Below, one piece after another: positions 55,974-64,000 of a stretch of DNA of 64,000 bases (positions are counted from its first letter, which is position 1; every line of letters starts with the position of its first letter). The translations under genes were made by a program, and so were the position numbers. The notes beneath the pieces are model-generated. The model was not told the origin of the DNA. It saw only the letters and a list, made by a program, of their open reading frames with translations, and ran no database searches. The stretch comes from Liopterus haemorrhoidalis (taxonomy: Eukaryota; Arthropoda; Insecta; Coleoptera; Dytiscidae), in the NCBI GenBank assembly GCA_963971575.1, contig OZ020622.1, positions 19,098,879 through 19,162,878 on the forward strand. The letters run 5' to 3'.

Positions 55974-57116
55974 CAGTGATGGCATCCTACCGGTTCGGAC
56001 CGGTTCGCGCGAACCGTTTCTTAAAATTATTAAAACCTTAGGGAACCGGTTGTTAGAATTATTAAAAATAAATGAATTACTCTGACTTCAGTTTTGAATC
56101 GTGCGCCGTGCCCTGCAGTGTTGCAAATGTAATATTTATTTTATAGGTTATTAATAATACGCTCTTAAAATTGTTTCCTTATCGTACATATATAATTAGC
56201 TACCGTGTGTTAGTGATTTTGTAACACTGTGACGTCATTTTTCCTAAGGTTCTCGTGATTGGCTAACTGGGAAACAGGGTGTTCCCAGTTTGACTTGATT
56301 GACAGGTATTTTGCAGATTTATTCTCTAAGAATCTACGAATATAATTACATATAGAAATTTGTAGGATTTCGTAGGCATAAACAAGAAACTCTAGATACT
56401 CCTATATCATTTGACTGATATCAACAATATTTTGCAGATTTATTCTCTAAGAAACTGCGGATAAAATTTTGTATATAAATGTTTTGGGTTTCGTAGGTAT
56501 AAACGAGAAACTCTAGACAAGCCTATATCCTTTAACCGATATGAACAATATTTTGCAGATTTATTCTCTAAGTATCTACGAATATAATTACATATAGAAA
56601 TGTCTAGGGTTTCGTAGGTATAAATTAACGTCTCAAATTATTTTTAGTTTTAACAATATAAATGTAATGTACTAAGTAAAAATGAATTGTTTTCTCATCT
56701 TAAAAAGTTAATGAATAAATAATCTAACTATATAATTAGCAAGCGTCTGTATGTAGTATCGGTAACATTATGACGTCAATTTTTCTAAAGTTCTCGTGAT
56801 TGGCTAACTGGGGACACCCTGTTTCTTGATTAGCTGACAGGTGACGCCCTCTCCCATGATTAGCTAACTGGTGATATCCTGTCCCATGATTCGCAGACCG
56901 GCGACGAAATTAAAATACGTTAAATAAAACCAAATACACATACAAACAATTGAAATTTTTATATTATAAATCCGTCATTGTTGACGGGTAATAACCTAGT
57001 ATTTAATAAATAGTGAAGTAAGTGATTTGTTTTCACTCTTAAAAATACAGAATAGGTTCCTAGATATCACATGACTTTATAGAACCGCTTCCTGAAAATT
57101 TAGGATGCCATCACTG
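55974..57116. mobile_element. hAT element with Helitron copy 2 inside
   Basis: Ends CAGTGATGGCATCCTA and TAGGATGCCATCACTG, perfect over 16 bp, and identical 8-bp GTTATATC (55966-55973 and 57117-57124). Left subterminal ACCGGTTCGGACCGGTTCG palindromes. Without the Helitron it would be about 325 bp, a MITE. Confidence 0.95.
56182..56999 (+). mobile_element. Helitron, copy 2
   Basis: Starts TCGTACATATATAATTAG after A, ends hairpin CCGTCATTGTTGACGG, GTAATAAC, CTAG before T. Same family as copy 1 but with only about three of the 121-bp units and more decayed ends of the array. Non-autonomous, 818 bp. Confidence 0.92.
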
Positions 57117-57175
57117 GTTATATCAACATTGCTTCGATACGAAAAAGCACATACACAAACATCTTTTCCTAATAA

Positions 57176-57212
57176 ACACATATACATACATACATACATA
57201 CATACATACGTA
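57176..57212. repeat. (CATA)n microsatellite
   Basis: About eight CATA units, then imperfect. Confidence 0.85.
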
Positions 57213-57624
57213 TATAGGTATGTACAGTGATGATCCTATGCGAAGTGATAGTAAACATATTTGCAGCGGTCAAAATAAAGGTCATAGGTTGAAGTGAGTG
57301 TTGTAAAGAAAGTGTTCTTAGAGAAAGGTGTACACTGTACACAACGATCACGATATTGCTATTCGTGCTATATGGAAAATATACAGTACCATCAACTATC
57401 ACCAAACATTCAATAAATACAATCACCAAATAAATAAGACGAATTTGTCACTTAAATTATGCCTTCTTAATGTGATGGCTGACACGGATTTCAGAAGCGA
57501 ATCCGTTTAACAATTTAAATTAATGGCAAATAGAATCATTTCTTTATATAGAAATATATTTTCATAAATACTCTCCATGAATCTTTGTATGAGAAAGTAA
57601 TATTCAAAACGTGATTGGTCACAG

Positions 57625-57918
57625 CAGTGGCGCAGCCAGGATTTTGTCTTGGGGAGGGCCGAATCAAATATCGAGGGCACGCGGGCCGCATACGGCCCTC
57701 AACCTCATTTTTTGTGGCCCCTGAAGCGGTAATCAAAATCACTTGAGCTTATTTAGGGAAAAAATATATATAGGTATTTAAAAATGTAAAAATATACTCT
57801 TTTCCCCTTCTGTTTATAAAAAAATGTCAAGAAACCCTTCGGGATATTTAAAGTTCCGTCACTGCTTATCATTTTGTATGTAAAATAGACTGCGACCTAA
57901 ATCAGTTCGACACCCCTG
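57625..57918. other. hAT-like end fragments
   Basis: CAGTGGCGCAGCCAGG at 57625 resembles a hAT left end and GTTCGACACCCCTG at 57905-57918 a hAT right end, but they do not match each other and no duplication is seen. Another unmatched end, GAATACGCCACTG, lies at 58361-58373. Confidence 0.35.
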
Positions 57919-57959
57919 CTGTTGGTTATTGATGTTTATATCAAATAATAATTCCATTA

Positions 57960-58200
57960 TTTGTTGATAAAAAAATGTAATTGTTAATCCATGTATCGAA
58001 AACTTTCACTTGATTTTTTCTTCGATAAATACATATTTATTTATATTATTCGCGGAATATATTTTTGAAGTCTTAATATTTCTCTTACTTATGTTCAGTT
58101 CTCTAAATCAGCCGCTTGGCCACAATTTGTACCGAACGAACAGACTCATGTGACGTAATAAGGATTTCTTGATTATACCTACGAAAACCTAAAAATAACA
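57960..58200 (-). repeat. dispersed repeat family A, strongly decayed reversed copy
   Basis: TTAATCCATGTATCGAAAAC, TACATATTTATTTATATTAT, GCTTGGCCACAATTTGTACC and CTACGAAAACCTAAAAATAA follow the family A reverse order. Confidence 0.6.
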
Positions 58201-59630
58201 TGTAATTATGCATTTTCTGTTAATTCAACACTAATCATAATAAAATATAGCTTATTATTATTGTAAAATGCATAAGATATTTTGCTGTACGATTATGATA
58301 AATTTGTTAAATTTTCAATTCATTGGACTTTCAGAGGGGGCTTGTGCCCCCCTCCCCTCTGAATACGCCACTGTTGTTCATTACAACTTATATCAGTCCT
58401 TTTTTTAAAACATCATAATTTCAAAAATACCTAAGATATTCACATTTATCTACAAAATAAAACTAAATACCGATTTTAAGAGCGCGATTGTCTCATTTGA
58501 GGTGTCATTTTAAAATGACATTCTGAAGGTTATACCGAAGTCAGATTTCCACTTTAACTTATCTGAATCGAGTAATTAGTTATTTAAAACAGTTTTACCA
58601 TTGGACTGGGCGAATGTTATAGTCGATGTGTCAGGGGAAAAAGGATCAACGCTCCCCTTCATATAATTCGTTGGAGCACATTTGGAAAGTGATGTATTTT
58701 CAATTGATCAATAATTATGTCACTTTATCAAGAGTAGGCAATCTTAAAAAAATGTTTATTTATAAGAAAAAGAAAATATGCCAATATTGTTTACAATGAA
58801 GTAATTTAAAAATTAAATACTGTTGTGGTTAATAAATTTTATCTTCAACTCCCTGAGCAGCGCCGTGTAATCTGCTGGTCCTGGGAGGGGCCCAAGCCCG
58901 TCGGTCCCCCCCTTTGCTGTCCTAAACATGTCTCAAAATGTCATTAAAATTTTAATGAGCAAAAATACTAAAAATTTATTATGTTTATTATGTTTTATTA
59001 TTTTATTATGTTAAATTTATTATATTATATTATGTTAAATTTAAAGTGATAATTGCTGTTCGAAATTTATATAATTTGTTATTTTAGTTGTTATTTAATG
59101 GGTTAATCCCGTTTACAACTCTGTTATATAAAATAAAAATATGAAAAATAAATAATAATCGATTAGGTAAATTTGGACAAATCACGTTTTGCATGAACTT
59201 AGTGTAAGGCTGCCAACTTTTTACGAACTAAGTGCGGAACATATTTCTTAGCCCCCCCCCCCTTAAAGAATTATCTGCTCTCCATTTTTATCTGTGCATG
59301 TCCCAAGATTTTCTTCGAACTTTATCAGTGAGGCTTATAATTCACAATTTGTTTACAAACAATTAGAAAGCACTTCATACGAAAATATTAATATTTTATT
59401 ATTATATTATTAAAATTATATTAAGTTATTATATATCTCACTGTCTTTTAAAATCATATTTTTGCACATTATTCGAATTTTCTTCAAAGGTTCAGTGTCA
59501 GAGTTCAAAATTTCATAAAAGCTCTCACATTTTTCCATATTTTACTTGCAACATTGCATGAACAGTCTCAATTTTTAGCGCCGTTTTTTACTCGCTCAAT
59601 GGGTCCCTTTGTTCCAGGTAGTAGAGCCAA
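58201..59630. other. AT-rich stretch, nothing recognised
   Basis: Two C-rich blocks (58880-58912 and 59252-59263) look like decayed MITE ends. No coding signal. Confidence 0.35.
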
Positions 59631-59715
59631 CGGAGTGGCCGAGCGCACTAAGTCGTGCGGTTAGTACTGTTGGAAACCCAGTATGACTGTCCGGTCGATG
59701 GTTCGAGCCTACTTC
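59631..59715 (+). repeat. tRNA-like SINE head (Ser/Leu type)
   Basis: GAGTGGCCGAGCGCACTAAG (A box with the type II tRNA look) and GGTTCGAGCC (B box) about 60 bp apart, with a long variable-like region. The 5' and 3' ends do not pair as in a true tRNA gene. Confidence 0.65.
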
Positions 59716-59799
59716 GTTGATGATATTATTCGGGCGAGAATAATATGTTTACATTACTCCCATTTTCACAATCATTCACCCCTCATCCAGATGTAGGAG

Positions 59800-59920
59800 C
59801 TCGCCCCCTGGCATCGGCGTTTAGCCATCAGTTGTATTTTGTATTTTGGAAGTGAGTACTGAGGACCTTTTTTTGTTAGGCCTTCATTTGTAGTTTAGAA
59901 GTGAGAACCTTTTTAATAAT
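59800..59920. repeat. fragment of the 40-bp MITE minisatellite
   Basis: Two units (CATCAGTTGTATTTTGTATT, GAAGTGAGTACTGAGGACC) without recognisable ends. Confidence 0.6.
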
Positions 59921-60408
59921 TTAAATAATTTCGTCTTCTGAGCCCAACCCCCAAGAAAAATTTCTGGATGCGCGCAATATCTCAATTTTAAATTTTGTGT
60001 CTTTTCAATGTTACCTCCTCGCATAATACTTCTGGTTGCCAATTTTGTGTTCATATGACAATAGAAATCAGGCCCGATCGTAGGTATTTTCGAGATGTGT
60101 GTTTAGAAAGTATTGTATATAAACCCATAATCGGGAGGGGAGCGTTTTGTGGACTATCCGCTGCGTCGCGCAAACTTCAGATCGGTATAACTCGAGATTG
60201 CAAAGCGCTATGGCATCGCAATCGGTCTCAAACGGAAGATAACGTCGAGATCTGTCGATATAAGGTATTAGACGTGAAATACAGTAACACATAATACAAT
60301 AACAAATACAGTATTGGTTGTAAAAATCAAATACAGTGTAGGTAAGTTAAAATACTCTTCGAAAAGCCAAGCAGAAATTAATCCAACTATCAAAATCGAA
60401 TAGATCAG

Positions 60409-60549
60409 ATCCTGAGGAACCCAAAAATGTGCCACACACCAATGCGGAAAGGTGCCAGGATTACAGAAAACGCATATCGGACTCTGCAAGGCTGAAAATG
60501 GAGCACAGTACAGTACATCAGGAGAACCATGCGGACGTATTCATTTAAA
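60409..60549 (+). pseudogene. short coding remnant, family unclear
   Basis: An open stretch gives DPEEPKNVPHTNAERCQDYR and KRISDSARLKMEHSTVH, then a stop at 60547. The TNAER-x-YRKR pattern recurs in basic N-terminal regions of several insect transposon proteins. Upstream, TATATAAAC at 60115 and a GC-richer block to 60290 could be an LTR or promoter, but no LTR pair is visible. Confidence 0.35.
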
Positions 60550-61070
60550 CCCTAGTGGTTGTTCCTTCACACAATATATCGTCGGTGACATAGCAATCCC
60601 TCCTATCTACAATTTTTAGCGAAAACTAGTTATGTAACCCTCGTACCAGTGGGCACATGTTGAGACAATACTTCTTAAACAGGAAAAATGTTTAAGGTTT
60701 AAATTCCCTACAAAGCAATATCTCTTATCTTAAACTACGCAAAAACGGCTGACAAAAGCAGTTTTTTACCTCTCCTGTCAAATTTGCTCCAAAGAAACAA
60801 GTGTGACAATACGTCGTATATAACGGGCATTATATACTATTTTTTATACTTTGCATCACTTACTTTATAGAAATTTGAAAATTTCATTTATAAAAAATAT
60901 CTGAATACAATCTAGGTATTTTTGTGAAATGCGGTCACCATAGCAACAATGTATAATAAAACAATTTCTATGATAACACAACACAACAATAATTTGACAG
61001 ATGCAAAACAACAATCTTTTTGAATTTTGTTAATAATAATATTATAAAATAATTATCTGGCATGGAAATA
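60550..61070. other. AT-rich stretch, nothing recognised
   Basis: No domain or repeat structure identified. Confidence 0.35.
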
Positions 61071-61165
61071 CAGTCGATTCCGCTTAATCGGGACACATCG
61101 GGACTAGTACATTTTGGCGGCTGGCCTAATTATTCGAAGTTCCACAAAAATTACAGGATTAGTGT
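61071..61165. mobile_element. left end of a pogo-like element
   Basis: CAGTCGATTCCGCTTAATCG after TA resembles pogo/Tigger termini. The right end was not found. Confidence 0.45.
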
Positions 61166-61289
61166 TTTTTGATAAGTATTTTATTTGATAAATTGCAGAA
61201 AAATAATACAACTCACAAAACTATTCGTAGGTATGTATACATATTAAAAACATATGTATACATATTTATGCAGATAGGAGGTATTACTA

Positions 61290-61585
61290 GGTCACCGACG
61301 ATATCGCCTTTTTTTATGTATTTCATCCCTCCACGATCTTCTTGGTCTACCTCTCTTTCTCTATCCTATTGAGCTCCAATCTGTGACTCAATATATCCAT
61401 CTACCTTCATTTGCTCTTTTAACATGGCCGTACCAGATGAGTCTCTTTTCTTCTATGGTGTTAAAATGTTCTATTCTACATCCATTCTTCTTTTTATTCC
61501 TTCATTTCTGGTCCTCTCTATACATATGACCCTGCAACATCTTCTCCAGTATTCCGTTTCCGTAGCCATGATTTTATTTCGAATC
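61290..61585 (-). pseudogene. LINE ORF2 C-terminal part
   Basis: Minus strand begins MATETEYWRRCCRVICIERT, RNEGIKRRMDVE, then shifted EKRLIWYGHVKRANEGRW and RERGRPRRSWRDEIH. This is the typical end of insect endonuclease-RT LINEs (WYGHV-R, G-PR--W). Stops throughout. Confidence 0.82.
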
Positions 61586-61599
61586 TTTTCGAATCAATA

Positions 61600-61745
61600 A
61601 TTGATGTGGCAGTTCTGAACACCGATGTGGTGCTTTTGCTATAACATTGCCTCAGATTTATTAACCAGGACGTTCTCCTGGCCCTCTTTCCCCTACAAGT
61701 TTCCTCTGGATTATCAGTTGTAATAATTCGTATTTTTTATTACAT
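61600..61745 (-). pseudogene. second LINE C-terminal scrap
   Basis: Minus strand reads CRGKRARRTSWLINLRQCYS and TTSVFRTATS, like the GKR-x-R--SWL-NLR-WF end at 44555. It belongs to another LINE family than the adjacent 61290 piece. Confidence 0.6.
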
Positions 61746-61974
61746 ATCCCGTATTCTGGATATTCTCATTTACGTTTTTTAATAGAAAACATAATTTCTA
61801 GAGGTGTATTCAGGGACGTAGCCAGGGGGGGTATAGGGGGCATTTACCCCCCACCCAGGATAGTTTAAATCAGGGTTAGTTTACCTTATATAAAATATAA
61901 TTTAGGTTTTTAGAAGTTTTCTTCACCAGAGCTGAAGAAAATTTATAAATTTACCGGACTTTTATTATTTAATA

Positions 61975-63798
61975 CTAGTGCACCCGTTGCCAACTGTGTT
62001 GGCAAACAAATCATTACCTTAATATGGAACTTGCTCGACACCTCAGACTTCTTTCTCTAGCCATACGCCTAACTTCATCCAATTCAAATTGAATCAACTC
62101 TTCGCCCATTATTAAACACTGGACAAATAATGAGCATTATTCCGAATTATTAATTCATTAACTTTTTAAGATGGGAAAATGATTCATTTTCAGTCAGTGT
62201 ATTATATTTATAATGTTAAAACTAAAAATGATTTGAGACGTTAAATTTAAAATATATTTATTAAAATTAATTTTCCATTTTCTTATATAATATAAAAATA
62301 CGCACACGGAAAAAACGCACACGGATTAATACGCACACGGAAAAAAGCACACATGAAAAAATACACACACGGCAAAAAGGGCACACGGAAAAAAGCGTAC
62401 TTACACTATATCTCAAATTACGGGGTAGATTTACAATAAACAGTTATCAACCATAACCTAAGATAGTGCTTTTAAGGTGAATCACTGCCCCTAGCCCTGC
62501 ACAGAACAGTTAAAATACAATTTATTTTTAGGTGGTTTATAAAAAAATAAAATAAACAGTTATCAACCATAACCTAAGATAGTGCTTTTAAGGTGAATGA
62601 CTGTCCCTGGCCCTGCACAGAACAGTTAAAATACAATTTATTTTTAGGTGGTTTATAAAAAAACAATAAACAGTTATCAACCATAACCTAAGATAGTGCT
62701 TTTAAGGTGAATCACTGCCCCTAGCCCTGCACAGAACAGTTAAAATACAATTTATTTTTAGGTGGTTTATAAAAAAAAAAAAATAAACAGTTATCAACCA
62801 TAACCTAAGATAGTGCTTTGAAGGTGAATCACTGCCCCTAGCCCTGCACAGAACAGTTAAAATACAATTTATTTTTAGTTGGTTTATAAAAAAAAAAAAA
62901 AAACAGTTATCAACCATAACCTAAGATAGTACTTTTAAGGTGAATCACTGTCCCTAGCCCTGCACAGAACAGTTAAAATACAATTTATTTTTAGGTGGTT
63001 TATAAAAAAAAAAAAAAATAAACAGTTATCAACCATAACCTAAAATAGTGCTTTTAAGGTGAATCTAACCTAAACTAAAAGGTAAATGATATTTTAATGT
63101 GATAAATAAACAGAAACCATTGTTTTAGAGCCACTGATAATTCTTGAATTATTTAGTGTAGTCGTTATGTGCTGCCATCTGTATAGAGTTTGCAGTAGGA
63201 TATTGTAAATCTTGTCCTATAAATCGTAGAAATAAAAAAATAATAAAGTATTGAAAAAATAATAATAAAGAAAAAATAGTCACATTTTTCTTACTTTCAT
63301 CAAAACCAAATATTTTTTAAAATAATTATTTTTCTACTAATAATAATTTTAATCAAAAATGTCGAATATCACGGAAGGATAACGTTTTTCTGTGTTTTGT
63401 TTCGTAAAAAAACCGATCCGTGTATTTCACAACTAAATTAATAATTGTGAAGTGATTTTTTAATGAAAAACACAACTGTCATTTTTACTAATTTATTGTC
63501 AACACTCAAAACAAAAATTCACAGCACACTACTGTCCAATACATAAACAATAATTTCTTACAATTCTATCAATTATTATAAAAAGTGTTCGTAGAATATT
63601 CACTATTATTGCATCTTATAATAATTATAAAAAATGTTCGTAGAAAATTCACTATTATTGCATCAACAATATATTTTAAACAATTTTGACATAAATAATT
63701 AACATATGCGCGCCTCTATCGGGGAATGAAGAAACGACCGGTCGAACATACCATAGACGAACATACGAACATACAAACAGGCGTATTATATTATAGGA
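61975..63798 (-). mobile_element. Helitron, second family, with tandem array
   Basis: Minus strand starts TCCTATAATATAATACGCCT after A and ends hairpin GCCAACACAGTTGGC, AACGGGTGCA, CTAG before T. The flanks rejoin as TTTAATATACTACAAAAG, the same as the uninterrupted sequence near 6467 in the hAT copy, which confirms the borders and the lack of target duplication. No RepHel gene. Length 1824 bp. Confidence 0.93.
62436..63070. repeat. 116-bp tandem array, six copies
   Basis: Units contain CAGTTATCAACCATAACCTA, GATAGTGCTTTTAAGGTGAA, CTGCACAGAACAGTTAAAAT and an A-run of varying length. Starts at 62441, 62557, 62671, 62788, 62904 and 63023, so 114-119 bp apart; over 95 percent alike apart from the A-run. 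The last unit is partial. Confidence 0.97.
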
Positions 63799-63817
63799 TA
63801 CTACAAAAGACCTAGAA

Positions 63818-64000
63818 CAGGGGTCGGCAACCTGCGGCTCTTATAGAAAATTTTTTGGCTCTGAAAATTGGCTGGTTTTTATTTTAATATAATCCATTTT
63901 CTAATTTTCAACTTTCTGCCTGTACTGTACAGGTTTTGTATTTTTCAGAATGTTTTACGGTGCAATTCGTGCCCGTTAATTCCCCGAGTTACTGCATATT
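63818..64000. mobile_element. left end of a hAT element, running off the window
   Basis: CAGGGGTCGGCAACCTGCGG followed by CTCTTATAGAAAATTTTTTGG and GGCTCTGAAAATTGG resembles hAT termini (CAGGGGTCGGCAA). The putative duplication would start with ACCTAGAA at 63810-63817; the right side is outside. Confidence 0.75.

Larger units (their letters stand above)
61811..63817. mobile_element. left part of a second CAGGGACGTAGCCAG hAT copy
   Basis: CAGGGACGTAGCCAGG at 61811 and the internal blocks AGGATAGTTTACCTTATATA, AATATAATTTAGG and TTCTTCACC match the left arm at 2358-2470; the short stretch TACTACAAAAGACCTAGAA at 63799-63817 matches 6470-6488 of that element. The Helitron at 61975 splits it. No right end within the window. 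Confidence 0.85.

Noticed and set aside
57625..58373. hAT element from CAGTGGCGCAGCC to GAATACGCCACTG
   Set aside because: The first nine bases of the ends agree, but the flanking octamers GGTCACAG and TTGTTCAT do not match and other ends lie between.
60115..60123. TATA box of a host promoter
   Set aside because: A lone TATATAAAC in AT-rich DNA has no weight without a transcript or downstream gene.
62702..62917. 71-codon minus-strand frame
   Set aside because: Spans tandem 116-bp units and repeats itself; artefact of the array.

Overview
This is non-coding, AT-rich eukaryotic DNA, most likely from an insect. The evidence is a very high density of degraded animal transposons (mariner, Tc1, DD41D, hAT, PIF/Harbinger, pogo, Helitron, Jockey/CR1-, RTE- and R1-like LINEs, tRNA-derived SINEs), a short intron with GT-AG borders inside one transposase, and no operon-like gene packing. 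I could not recognise any host gene, rRNA gene or functional tRNA gene. Nearly every protein-like stretch is a piece of a transposase or reverse transcriptase (RT), usually broken by stops, frameshifts or later insertions.

Layout. 0.4-1.7 kb: a mariner remnant and a TIR element with a transposase tail. 2.35-6.6 kb: a hAT element with a perfect 8-bp target duplication (TSD), filled by a LINE (itself hit by a hAT MITE and an inverted-repeat element) and by a Harbinger element. 6.8-16.7 kb: RT scraps, hAT MITEs and copies of two dispersed repeat families (A and B here). 17-18.3 kb: a pogo element. 19.5-21.2 kb: an R1-like LINE. 21.5-24.9 kb: RNase H, hAT, LINE and mariner remnants. 25.8-28.4 kb: a long-TIR element split by a MITE, a hAT and a large foldback. 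28.4-30.8 kb: a mariner gene split by a DD41D element. 31.8-36.2 kb: hAT elements, one holding a second R1-like LINE in reverse. 36.4-38.2 kb: a second foldback and RTE-type LINE pieces. 39-42.7 kb: a deleted hAT transposase and a Jockey/CR1-like LINE. 43.8-48.8 kb: mariner, LINE, Tc1, DD41D and two SINE copies. 48.8-57.1 kb: family A, several MITEs, and two hATs enclosing two copies of one Helitron family. 57-64 kb: ancient fragments, then a third Helitron with a six-copy 116-bp tandem array, in turn inside a hAT.

No genes here work together; the window reads as a stratified record of insertions. The order of many events can be read from nested TSDs and two paralogous empty sites. The most notable signals are: (1) a 40-bp internal minisatellite shared by MITEs with different hAT-type termini; (2) Helitrons carrying 116- and 121-bp arrays; (3) hammerhead-ribozyme-like motifs at four loci; (4) two foldbacks with arms over 300 bp; (5) a perfect 37-bp palindrome inside a LINE reading frame. 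All family assignments come from motif recognition without a database search.
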